A stretch of 12,256 nucleotides of DNA. Source: Methanobacteriota archaeon. GTDB taxonomy: Archaea; Thermoplasmatota; Thermoplasmata; RBG-16-68-12. Shown here piece by piece: positions 1-5,837 of the stretch (its first letter is position 1; each line of letters begins with the position of its first letter). Where the stretch lies: the NCBI GenBank assembly GCA_005879065.1, contig VBLU01000031.1, positions 1 through 12,256 of the forward strand, written 5' to 3'. Both the position numbers and the translations under genes were made by a program. The notes under the pieces were generated by a model. That model did no database searches. It saw nothing but the letters and a program-made list of their open reading frames with translations, and was not told the origin of the DNA.

Positions 1-615
1 GACGCCGATCATCGCCTGCCGTTCGTCACGCGGCAGGATTTCGAGGGCGCACTCGAAACGATGCGCAAGACGGTCGCCGCGATGGCCGCCCGCGGAACGC
101 CGTTCAAAGGCATCTTGTACGGCGGCTTCATGGCGACGAAAGACGGACCCAAGCTCCTCGAGTTCAACGTCCGGTTCGCGGACCCGGAATCGATGAACGT
201 CTTGCCGATCCTGGAGGATGATTTCCTCGGGACGTGTCAGGCCCTCACGGAAGGACACCTCCCGGCGTCCCTCCGGTTCGCGCATCAGGCGACGGTCTGC
301 AAGTACGTCGTTCCCATGGGATACGGTTCCCATCCGCGGGCCGGAGAGCAGTTGAAGGTCGACGAGGACAGCATCCGCCAGACCGGTGCGAAGCTGTACT
401 ACGCGAGCGTCGACGAGAAGGGAGGCCACCTGTACACGACGACCTCCCGGTCCCTCGCGATCGTCGGGATCGCGGCGAACCTGGAAGAGGCGGAGTCGAT
501 CTCGGAGGAGGCCCTCGCCTTCATCGCGGGGAGCTTCTACGCCCGCCGGGACATCGGCAGGCCGGACGTGATCCAGCGGAAGGTCGAGCGGATGCGGAAG
601 ATCCGCCAGGGTTGA
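1..615 (+). CDS. purD: Phosphoribosylamine-glycine ligase, C-terminal part (cut by window edge)
   Basis: PurD (GAR synthetase) joins phosphoribosylamine to glycine using ATP, an early step of de novo purine synthesis in the cytoplasm. The frame is open from base 1, so the N-terminus lies outside the window; 204 codons are visible before the TGA. An internal ATG at 61 is not the real start, because the residues before it (DADHRLPFVTRQDFEGAL) already match the family. The ATP-grasp signature GILYGGFM (from about base 109) followed by LLEFNVRFADPE (from about base 151) contains the Glu and Asn that bind metal in this family. The usual Gly of the RFGDPE motif is Ala here. The tail, with GGHLYTTTSRSLAIVGIA and a closing basic helix, matches the PurD C-terminal domain. 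No downstream partner follows on the same strand until 1431, so it probably ends its transcript. Confidence 0.93.
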   Translation, partial: DADHRLPFVTRQDFEGALETMRKTVAAMAARGTPFKGILYGGFMATKDGPKLLEFNVRFADPESMNVLPILEDDFLGTCQALTEGHLPASLRFAHQATVCKYVVPMGYGSHPRAGEQLKVDEDSIRQTGAKLYYASVDEKGGHLYTTTSRSLAIVGIAANLEEAESISEEALAFIAGSFYARRDIGRPDVIQRKVERMRKIRQG

Positions 616-638
616 GGAAACGACCAGCTTCGGGTCTC

Positions 639-653
639 TTGGTTAACATGTTA
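639..653. repeat. Left copy of a 15-base flanking repeat
   Basis: The sequence TTGGTTAACATGTTA occurs here, 24 bases after the purD stop, and again at 1309-1323. The match is exact over 15 bases in an otherwise GC-rich stretch. This copy keeps only part of the palindrome seen at the right-hand site, since it continues TGCC instead of ACC. The two copies lie on either side of the two-gene cassette at 687-1245. They could be operators for one regulator, or the scars or ends of an inserted cassette. Confidence 0.6.
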
Positions 654-686
654 TGCCATGCCACAGGACGTCCGCTCCGTCCGGGC

Positions 687-926
687 TCATGCCTGAAACT
701 TCGCCATTTCGACGGTCAGGGTGTTCGTTCGGTCGATGAGTTCTCCGATTGCGGCTTCGATACGTGTGCGAAGATCCGCGACCACTGCTCGGGCGATAGG
801 CGGTCCTTCAACGCTTCGCTCAGCGTCTTGAGCCGCGGTCGCAAGTCCTTGGAGGACGTCGGCGACATCGTCGATCCAACCGTTGTAGAGTGTACTTAGC
901 CTTTCCCATTCCGCATCGTCTAGCAT
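687..926 (-). CDS. Small helical protein, second gene of a two-gene cassette
   Basis: This is a 79-residue protein of unknown function. It begins MLDDAEWERL and ends EMAKFQA. It is predicted almost entirely helical, with regularly spaced hydrophobic residues and heptad-like stretches (DVADVLQGLATAAQ; IEAAIGELIDRTNTL), and has no signal peptide or membrane segment. The ATG at 926 lies one base after the TAG of the upstream gene (928-930), so the pair is very likely co-transcribed and translationally coupled. A longer reading of the frame to 1196 runs antisense-like through the upstream gene and gives Ser/Arg/Pro-rich low-quality sequence, so the short start is chosen. A small helical partner after a small alpha/beta protein resembles a toxin-antitoxin or regulator pair, but no family was recognised. 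Confidence 0.6.
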   Translation of the reverse strand: MLDDAEWERLSTLYNGWIDDVADVLQGLATAAQDAERSVEGPPIARAVVADLRTRIEAAIGELIDRTNTLTVEMAKFQA

Positions 927-927
927 G

Positions 928-1245
928 CTAGGCACGCGGCCGCCGGAACGCCTCCAGACTCGTACGGGGGATCGTGACCGGGGCCATGGCCACGCGGACG
1001 CCCAAGGACCGCAGCCGGGTCGCGAGTTCTTCTGCGTCGCGGGACGACATGACCAGGACGGATTGACCGATCCACGCGACGCCTCTCCGGTGGATGAATC
1101 CGTGCTCGTCTCTCGCCCTCCCGTGGACGATTCTCTTCCTGCCGAAGACGATTTGGCAAACGCGAGCCGCGACGGATCGCGCGCCGCCGGACACATCGTA
1201 GGACACTAGGATGCACTCTCCGCGAGGAGCGGTATCGAATGTCAT
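928..1245 (-). CDS. Small alpha/beta protein, possible Cas2/VapD-like ferredoxin fold
   Basis: This 105-residue protein has the order beta (CILVSYDVS, 11-19), helix (21-33), a basic insert, beta (GQSVLVMS, 60-67), helix (RDAEELATRLRSLG, 69-82) and beta (VRVAMAPV, 83-90). That order, with an Asp at the end of strand 1 (D17) and a QSV motif starting a later strand, recalls the Cas2/VapD ferredoxin-like fold. This is fold-level reasoning only; no Cas1 or CRISPR array is nearby. The ATG at 1245 is chosen over the ATG at 1269 because an AT-rich TATA-like element is centred about 26 bases upstream, which places transcription initiation at this ATG (leaderless). The longer start would put MTVYIYIL inside the promoter. 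Third-position GC is lower than in the flanking core genes, which is consistent with acquisition. It is coupled to the helical partner downstream. Confidence 0.65.
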   Translation of the reverse strand: MTFDTAPRGECILVSYDVSGGARSVAARVCQIVFGRKRIVHGRARDEHGFIHRRGVAWIGQSVLVMSSRDAEELATRLRSLGVRVAMAPVTIPRTSLEAFRRPRA

Positions 1246-1266
1246 GAGTATATATATGTATACAGT

Positions 1267-1274
1267 CATATAAT
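1267..1274 (-). promoter_or_regulatory. TATA-like box of the two-gene cassette
   Basis: On the minus strand this reads ATTATATG, within a strongly AT-rich patch at 1248-1277. Its centre is about 26 bases from the A of the ATG at 1245, the spacing expected between an archaeal TATA box and the transcription start. A leaderless mRNA is inferred. A second AT run (1248-1258) lies closer and could bias DNA melting. Confidence 0.55.
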
Positions 1275-1308
1275 AATGTCCGAGAGGTGAGCGAAAGTAC
1301 TCCTCCGA

Positions 1309-1326
1309 TTGGTTAACATGTTAACC
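1309..1326. promoter_or_regulatory. Perfect 16-bp palindrome, right copy of the flanking repeat
   Basis: GGTTAACATGTTAACC at 1311-1326 is a perfect inverted repeat. Its first 13 bases, plus the preceding TT, are identical to the site at 639-653. It lies in the divergent region between the cassette (predicted start 1245) and the translin-family gene (predicted start 1431). A dimeric regulator binding here could control either gene. A role as an element boundary is the alternative. Confidence 0.55.
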
Positions 1327-1400
1327 ACCTTGGCCGTGGCCGGCTCGTCGGTCGGTCAAACGCCGGCTAGATTCGCTCCGTTCGATCGAGGGCCAACCCT

Positions 1401-1408
1401 CAAATAAC
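1401..1408 (+). promoter_or_regulatory. TATA-like box of the translin-family gene
   Basis: CAAATAAC stands out in a GC-rich region and is centred about 26 bases before the ATG at 1431, so transcription would start at or next to the ATG. No Shine-Dalgarno sequence is visible before that ATG, which agrees with a leaderless message. Confidence 0.45.
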
Positions 1409-1430
1409 GGGATGGGCCATCCGCGCGCCG

Positions 1431-2048
1431 ATGAAGAACCTCGACGACGTGATCGAAGAGATCGAGTCCCGCCTCGATGAGAAGGACGAGGTTCGCGAGC
1501 TCACGATCAAGTCCTCCCGCACGATCGCCCGCCTGAGCGGCTCCGCGATCCAAGGCATGCATCGCGGGCACGACGTGGACACGCAACTCCAGGAGACCCG
1601 CGAGGAGATCCTGAAACTCCGAAGCCTCCTGAAGGACCATCCGGATCTGTATCACACCGGCATCGTGGAGAACGCAATGCAGGAAGCCTGCGAGGCGTTC
1701 CTGGTCCACTCCATTCTGGAAGGAGAGGGCCTCCCGAGCCCGAAGGACATCGGGGTGACGGATACCGCCTACCTGCTCGGCCTGGGCGATGTCGTGGGCG
1801 AACTGCGCCGATTTTCGCTCGAGCACTTGCGGCGTGGGGACATCAAGCTCGCCTCTTCCTACCTGGAGAAGATGGAGAGGATTTTGGACGCCCTCATGCG
1901 GTTCGACTATCCGACTGCCCTGGTGGCACTCAAACGGAAACAGGACGTCGCGCGGAGCCTGATCGAGAAGACCCGCGGAGAGGTCGCGGTCGCCGCGCGG
2001 AGTCAGGAACTCGCGGACAAACTCGACGCGGTCCGCGAAAAGCTCTAA
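1431..2048 (+). CDS. Translin-family RNA-binding protein / ribonuclease
   Basis: This 205-residue all-helical protein has the length usual for the translin/TRAX family. Translin and TRAX form hollow octamers that bind RNA, and TRAX and its archaeal relatives can act as endoribonucleases. Recognisable segments are the basic helix IKSSRTIARLSGSAIQGMHRG (26-46), the acidic helix QEACEAFLVHSIL (84-96), GLGDVVGELRR (117-127) and LKRKQDVARSLIEKTRGEV (167-185). The D120 and E124 region corresponds to the conserved acidic stretch that carries metal-binding residues in TRAX; exact residue equivalence was not checked. The ATG at 1431 fits a leaderless start. No other gene shares its transcript. Its substrate, such as tRNA fragments or small RNAs, cannot be read from the sequence. 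Confidence 0.88.
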   Translation: MKNLDDVIEEIESRLDEKDEVRELTIKSSRTIARLSGSAIQGMHRGHDVDTQLQETREEILKLRSLLKDHPDLYHTGIVENAMQEACEAFLVHSILEGEGLPSPKDIGVTDTAYLLGLGDVVGELRRFSLEHLRRGDIKLASSYLEKMERILDALMRFDYPTALVALKRKQDVARSLIEKTRGEVAVAARSQELADKLDAVREKL

Positions 2049-2330
2049 TGCTCCCCAACGAAGCAAATTCATCGACACGGAGCAGTTTCGTCTCTTTCTA
2101 TCATTGATAGGCAAGCTAAGAGCAGAGGGTATTCCATTTGGAGATTTTGCCTCCGCCACGGTGGCTTGCCGGACGCTGGCGTCGATTGTGCTGAGAGGTG
2201 GCTCTCGCACCGGCCACGATCCTGCCCTCTGCCGCAACACCAGTGAAACGCAAGTACTATGCCCGGATCCGCCGTGCAATCGCGGATGCAATCCGAGTCT
2301 CGATCGGTGCGGGAAGCCGCGTTGAGACAC
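2049..2330. other. Stretch without a convincing gene
   Basis: This interval has lower GC than its neighbours. One frame of the plus strand is open from within the translin gene to 2325 and reads plausibly as protein at about 2062-2187 (SKFIDTEQFRLFLSLIGK, then AEGIPFGDFASATVA). It has no ATG start and later turns into Cys/Pro/Arg-rich noise. It may be the remnant of a decayed gene. No tRNA, array or clear regulatory site was seen. Confidence 0.35.
2086..2099 (+). terminator. Pyrimidine-rich tract after the translin-family gene, possible terminator
   Basis: TTTCGTCTCTTTCT starts 38 bases after the stop codon. Archaeal termination often uses T-rich tracts without a hairpin, and none is obvious here. 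The call is weak. Confidence 0.25.
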
Positions 2331-2810
2331 ATGCCGTCGCAGCAAGATGTGCGGACGATTTGGTCCATCCTCGCAATCGCTTCCGGCATCCCGCTTGCTT
2401 TGAGCCTAAGTACTACCGTGTTGGAAGTCCTGGCGAACTCTCCTCACGCCCTGGAATCGGTCTCTCAGACCGTCACGTTTTCGATCTGATTGTTCGTCGC
2501 GCTCTACGCCCGCAGGCCGGCGTACTATGAGGCCACCCTCTAGCGCCGGATCGAGTGGCATCGCAGGTCCCGGGCCGTGCGGATTCGAGCCTCCTGCATT
2601 TTCGCAGCGGCTGCTGCGGGCCTCCTCGGTCTCATCTTTGGCGGCCCGATTCTCGTTGGCATGATCCTTTTGCCCGGCCAATCTTGGGGAGCATACCTCG
2701 CACAAGCGATGCCGATTCTTCGTGTGGTAGCGACGGCCATGGTGGCTGTGGCGATCGTGCTCGGCGCTGTGAGGGGTCGGTCCTCCAGAGCACACACGCC
2801 CGTGGTGTGA
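2331..2810 (+). pseudogene. Broken small membrane protein with two in-frame stops
   Basis: Reading from the ATG at 2331 to the TGA at 2808-2810 gives about 159 codons interrupted by TGA at 2487-2489 and TAG at 2541-2543. The same frame gives sensible protein on both sides of each stop. There are four hydrophobic segments, roughly IWSILAIASGIPLALSL, the stretch around the TGA (TVTFSI-stop-LFVALYA), IFAAAAAGLLGLIFGGPIL and LRVVATAMVAVAIVLGAV. Between segments 2 and 3 is an Arg-rich loop (RRIEWHRRSRAVRIR), as expected on the cytoplasmic side. The first stop falls inside a membrane segment, where Trp (TGG) or Arg (CGA) would be one base away. An in-frame upstream ATG at 2259 is possible. The family is not recognised. 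The likeliest reading is gene decay; sequencing error at both sites is less likely. Confidence 0.55.
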
Positions 2811-2900
2811 TTCGCCGCGGGGACGGCGCGTCCCTTCCAAATAGAACCCGGCGGGTCGACGGTTGTACGTTATCAGGGTAGATTCCCAGGTCGGAATTGC

Positions 2901-2908
2901 TTTAAAAA
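2901..2908 (+). promoter_or_regulatory. TATA box of the KaiC-like operon
   Basis: TTTAAAAA sits in GC-rich surroundings. Transcription would begin near 2930, leaving a leader of about 60 bases before the ATG at 2990. Unlike the leaderless genes upstream, this message would start translation through a Shine-Dalgarno site. Confidence 0.6.
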
Positions 2909-2975
2909 GCCCCAGGCATCGAACGGCCCATTCCACCCAGCGAGGCCCTCGCCTCTGCGCTCAGGACGGGGTCCC

Positions 2976-2983
2976 AGGGGGAG
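2976..2983 (+). promoter_or_regulatory. Ribosome binding site of the KaiC-like gene
   Basis: AGGGGGAG ends six bases before the ATG at 2990. It supports that start over the in-frame alternatives further inside the gene. Confidence 0.6.
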
Positions 2984-2989
2984 CCTACC

Positions 2990-3880
2990 ATGGCGGACGT
3001 GCAGAAAGTATCCAGCGGAATCCCGGGACTCGACGATCTGATCGAAGGCGGATTTTGGCCCAAGTCGACCGTGGTGATCCTCGGCTCGAGCGGGACGGGC
3101 AAGTCCACCTTCGCGATCCAATTCCTGATGGAAGGCATCGAACAGGGGGAGCAGGCTCTGTACGTGACCCTCGAGGAGCCGCCGGAGCAGATCATGCGCG
3201 AGGCGGACCTCATGGGATTCGACATGCGCAAGTACTACGAGAAATCGCTCTTCTTCATCCACCTCAAGGGCCGCAATTTCAAGAAGATGATCGAGGAGCA
3301 GCTGCCGCAACTCGTGAAGGCGCGGGCGGACTACAACATCGCCACCCGCGTCGTGATCGACCCGATGACCCCGGTCATCTGGGCGACCGCGGAGAAGCTG
3401 GAACAGCGCGAGCTGATCGGCAAGCTGTTCTACACCCTGAAGGAACTCGGCGTCGTCCTCTGCACGGTCGAGGAGCACGCGAAGCCCGGCGAGACGATCG
3501 GCGAGGACGTCCTCCTGCCGATCTACCTTTCCGACGGCGCGGTCCACCTCGAATACTACCCGATCGGCGGGGCCTTCAACCGCACGTTGAAGCTCCTGAA
3601 GATGCGCGGGGTCCACCACGGCGAAGGCGTGTACCCGTACCTGTTCGCCCGCGGCGTCGGCATCGTCGTCCGCGCGAGCCCCTCCCACATCCCGGAGGAG
3701 CAGACCCGGTCCCATGGGAAGATCTTCGACGAGGCGATCAAGACGGCCGAGGCGATGAAGGCCCCCGCCCGTGTGGTCGATCGGATCAAACGGATGTCGA
3801 AACACTGGGACTACGACTACTCGCCGGAGGAGGCCCTCCAGATCCTCTTCAGTTCGTACGGGTTGAGGCGGGGCGGCTAG
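2990..3880 (+). CDS. Single-domain KaiC-like ATPase (RecA superfamily)
   Basis: This 296-residue cytoplasmic P-loop ATPase has one KaiC domain, whereas cyanobacterial clock KaiC has two. The start VSSGIPGLDDLIEGGF is the classic KaiC/RadA-like entry. Walker A is GSSGTGKST (32-40). The two acidic residues of TLEEPPEQI (E62-E63) match the catalytic glutamates of KaiC-type ATPases, and VVID (121-124) is Walker B. After the core (to about residue 232) comes an extra C-terminal region of about 60 residues ending in an amphipathic helix (YSPEEALQILFSSYG), which could dock partners. Archaeal KaiC-like proteins are thought to act as signalling switches, probably as hexamers. The gene leads a four-gene operon whose next ATG follows immediately after its TAG, so it probably works with the three downstream products. 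It is more likely a regulatory switch than a clock or recombinase, because no KaiA, KaiB or recombinase features are present. Confidence 0.92.
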   Translation: MADVQKVSSGIPGLDDLIEGGFWPKSTVVILGSSGTGKSTFAIQFLMEGIEQGEQALYVTLEEPPEQIMREADLMGFDMRKYYEKSLFFIHLKGRNFKKMIEEQLPQLVKARADYNIATRVVIDPMTPVIWATAEKLEQRELIGKLFYTLKELGVVLCTVEEHAKPGETIGEDVLLPIYLSDGAVHLEYYPIGGAFNRTLKLLKMRGVHHGEGVYPYLFARGVGIVVRASPSHIPEEQTRSHGKIFDEAIKTAEAMKAPARVVDRIKRMSKHWDYDYSPEEALQILFSSYGLRRGG

Positions 3881-4581
3881 ATGCCCTACGCGGGCCAGGT
3901 CGACAAGACGATGGGGGCCGACACGGTCGGCCACCTCAAGCTGCTCCTCGAGACCGAGCTCAAGAGGGCCCGCGAGGAGAGCAACCTGGACATCGCGATG
4001 TCAGCCTGGCGCACATCTGCAATCAGCTCAGCGGGCAGAACATGATGATGTCCGTCCAACAGTTCGAGGCGGGCACGATCATCATCTCCGGCGTCGGAGA
4101 CCGCGCCTTCCTCGTCTTCCTCACGTCGAAACCGGTCGAGATCACGAAGATGCAAACCGTCCTCGCGAACGTCGTGAAGACGTCGATCGTCGTCCGCCAC
4201 CTGTTCGAATCGAAGCCGATCACCCCGGAGGTCCTCGCCTCCTATGACGAAGCGGTCGCGGGGGAACTGAAGCGGCTCACACGGATCCTGTTCGTTGAGA
4301 AATTCGGGGAGACGAAGGAGTTCAAGAAGAACAAGGAGATCGCGCAATACCTTCAGTCCAAGCTCGGCGCCCTCGTGGGACCCGGCCCGCTCCAGGAGAT
4401 CGTCACGCTGGCGTACAACGAAGTCGGGACGACGGCACCGTACATGACGTCCGCGCATTGGGAGCGCTTCCTCACGATCCTGCTCGATCGACTCCGGGAG
4501 ATCGAAGGGGACTCGGTCGCCGCGAAGGCGGAGAAGGAATGGCGCGCGCACCTGAAGCAAGTCCTCAGTTCGTTCGTGTGA
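3881..4581 (+). CDS. Conserved-looking operon protein, frameshifted (unrecognised; possibly Roadblock/LC7-like)
   Basis: The ATG follows the KaiC stop directly. The first frame (MPYAGQVDKTMGAD...SNLDIA) has G or C at every third position up to 3997. It then loses that bias and hits TGA at 4043-4045. From about 4000 the strong third-position GC bias moves to the neighbouring frame, which reads DVSLAHICNQLSGQN onward to the TGA at 4579-4581. Adding one base near 3998 (for example GCGGAT in place of GCGAT) restores one protein of about 234 residues. The middle part, with FEAGTIIISGVGDRAFLVFLT followed by a helix, loosely resembles the later strands of Roadblock/LC7 domains; the rest is helical. 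A weaker alternative is two genes joined by the ATGA overlap at 4042-4045 (54 and 179 residues). It could be a genuine mutation or an assembly error. Confidence 0.6.
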
Positions 4582-4592
4582 TGGCCATGCTC

Positions 4593-4599
4593 GGAGGTG
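4593..4599 (+). promoter_or_regulatory. Strong Shine-Dalgarno of the first cysteine-paralog gene
   Basis: GGAGGTG lies four bases before the ATG at 4604, in the 22-base gap after the previous stop. It fixes the start of the gene. Confidence 0.6.
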
Positions 4600-4603
4600 C
4601 TCG

Positions 4604-5224
4604 ATGATCGACGTCGCCCTCGCCTCCCTAATCGAGGACATGATCGAGAAGGCCGGGGCCGAGGGCGTGGTCGAGTTCTGGCAGCGGGTTGGAGACAACC
4701 TCGCGGGGCGGATGGGCAAGGAGGCGTACCTCGGTTGGACCTCCTTCAATGTCGCGGTCCGGGAGGCTCGGACGGCCTTCAGCATCGAGGGGGAAGTCAC
4801 GCCGCTCACGGACATGGCGATCACGGACGTCGACGGCGACGTCGTCGGGTACCTGTACGCGATGCGCCAGTGTTGCTACATACCCACGATCTTCCGGACG
4901 CGCTTCGCCGTCGGACGGATGAGCCCCGCGGACCAGGCCGTCACGGAAGAGTACAACGAGAACGTCCACAACATCGCCGTCTGCAATTTCTGCGTCTTCC
5001 ACGAACGGTTCCGGGAGGAGATCGCGAAGAACGTGACCGTCGCCGGGAACCCGCTCGCGTGCTTCCTCCTCGCCACCCGCGGCTGGAGCGGCGAGACGAA
5101 GATCTCGTCCAAGAACGTCGTGCAGGTGAATATCAACGAGGACCACGTCCGGGCGCTGCTCCGGAACTACGAGTGCGTGTACGCGCTCGTCCTCCGAGGG
5201 GCGCGGCTCAAGGAGGAGCGGTGA
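4604..5224 (+). CDS. Cysteine-motif operon protein (paralog A), possible metal-binding sensor or adaptor
   Basis: This soluble 206-residue protein of no recognised family has six cysteines. There is a CC pair at 90-91, a CNFCVFH motif (C127, C130, H133), C153 in NPLACFLL and C191. CC plus CxxCxxH could form a metal or iron-sulfur site. The layout (helical N-terminus, a Cys-bearing middle, then GNPLACFLLA) recalls the small-molecule-binding V4R and ATC-hydrolase-like domains only loosely. It is clearly paralogous to the next gene: ED....G..G, NLA..M..E.Y, W..F, AVR, E V.P.T, and from residue 117 YN..V...AV........FR aligns without gaps. It sits third in the KaiC-like operon, which suggests a role as sensor or partner of the ATPase. 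The start is set by the GGAGGTG site. The gene is intact. Confidence 0.78.
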   Translation: MIDVALASLIEDMIEKAGAEGVVEFWQRVGDNLAGRMGKEAYLGWTSFNVAVREARTAFSIEGEVTPLTDMAITDVDGDVVGYLYAMRQCCYIPTIFRTRFAVGRMSPADQAVTEEYNENVHNIAVCNFCVFHERFREEIAKNVTVAGNPLACFLLATRGWSGETKISSKNVVQVNINEDHVRALLRNYECVYALVLRGARLKEER

Positions 5225-5225
5225 G

Positions 5226-5837
5226 ATGCCCTCCGACGCCCGGATGCAGGACAGCAATCCGTTCGTGGAGATCGCGACGCATCTGTTCTTCGAAGACCTC
5301 GCGGGAAAGGTCGGGGTCGCGGGTCTGAACAACTATCTGGTCTCCCTCGCGAAGAACCTCGCCGCCGCGATGCCCCGCGAGGAATATGCCTCCTGGTCCG
5401 AGTTCGTCGGCGCCGTCCGAGACAGCCAGTCCATCCTGTCGACGTTCGAGGAAGTCCGGCCGGTGACGGAACGCTGCATGTCGACCTTGCGCTCCCCCTT
5501 CGAGCGCGGGTGGCGCGAGTACGCGAAGCGGGTCGGTTCGTTCGCGCCCGTCCATCGGGAGGTCGCGGAGTACTACAACCACAAGGTCCAACCAACCGCG
5601 GTGACCTCGGTCCACATCGTCCTGCACACGTTCCGGCAGGCCGCTGCCGCCCGCATCCGCGTGGGCGACGACGCCGTCCGGTACGAGCCGGTCGCGGCCG
5701 CCTGGGTCGACGGGACGGTCCAGCTCCCGGAAGGACCGAAGCTCGAATCCCTCCTGAAGCGGGCGGGGATCACCCGCACGAAGCTCGGGATGCTCCTCCG
5801 GAACCACTCCGACGTGTGGCTCCTGGAGCCGGTGTAG
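5226..5837 (+). CDS. Operon protein (paralog B), without the cysteine motif
   Basis: This soluble 203-residue protein is a diverged duplicate of its upstream neighbour. FFEDLAGKVGVAGL, NLAAAMPREEYASW, AVRDSQS and EVRPVT match corresponding stretches of paralog A. The metal-site candidates are gone: the region of the CC pair is shortened by about 12 residues, and positions 127, 130 and 133 are Thr, His and Leu. Only one Cys remains (C84). A heterodimer in which only paralog A binds a ligand or cluster is a natural guess. Start: GGAGGAG at 5213-5219 precedes the ATG, and one base separates it from the previous TGA, so translation is coupled. Its TAG at 5835-5837 touches the stop codon of the convergent gene. 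Function is unknown. Confidence 0.78.
   Translation: MPSDARMQDSNPFVEIATHLFFEDLAGKVGVAGLNNYLVSLAKNLAAAMPREEYASWSEFVGAVRDSQSILSTFEEVRPVTERCMSTLRSPFERGWREYAKRVGSFAPVHREVAEYYNHKVQPTAVTSVHIVLHTFRQAAAARIRVGDDAVRYEPVAAAWVDGTVQLPEGPKLESLLKRAGITRTKLGMLLRNHSDVWLLEPV

Noticed and set aside
61..63. ATG at 61 as the purD start
   Set aside because: The frame is open from base 1 and the preceding residues already fit PurD, so the gene begins outside the window.
687..1196. Longer version of the 79-aa helical protein starting at 1196
   Set aside because: The extra 90 residues overlap the upstream gene and are Ser/Arg/Pro-rich. The ATG at 926, coupled to the preceding stop, is far better.
928..1245. CRISPR adaptation module because of the Cas2-like protein
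   Set aside because: No Cas1, no other Cas gene and no repeat-spacer array are present in the window. The two copies of TTGGTTAACATGTTA are too few and too far apart.
1246..1269. ATG at 1269 as start of the 105-aa protein
   Set aside because: It lies inside the TATA region and would add an AT-encoded MTVYIYIL. The ATG at 1245 sits exactly at the expected transcription start.
616..2989. Possible tRNA or other structured RNA in the intergenic stretches
   Set aside because: No T-loop GTTCGA-type motif with flanking stems and no matching acceptor stem was found by eye.
2873..3934. Minus-strand open frame of 353 codons
   Set aside because: It is antisense to the KaiC-like gene, whose motifs are intact. 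The composition is Arg/Leu/Asp-rich from mirrored GC-rich codons.
2863..3990. Upstream extension of the 4581-ending frame through the KaiC-like gene
   Set aside because: That part overlaps the KaiC gene out of frame and is Arg/Gly/Pro-rich. Only the part after about 4000 has coding bias, so it belongs to the frameshifted gene starting at 3881.
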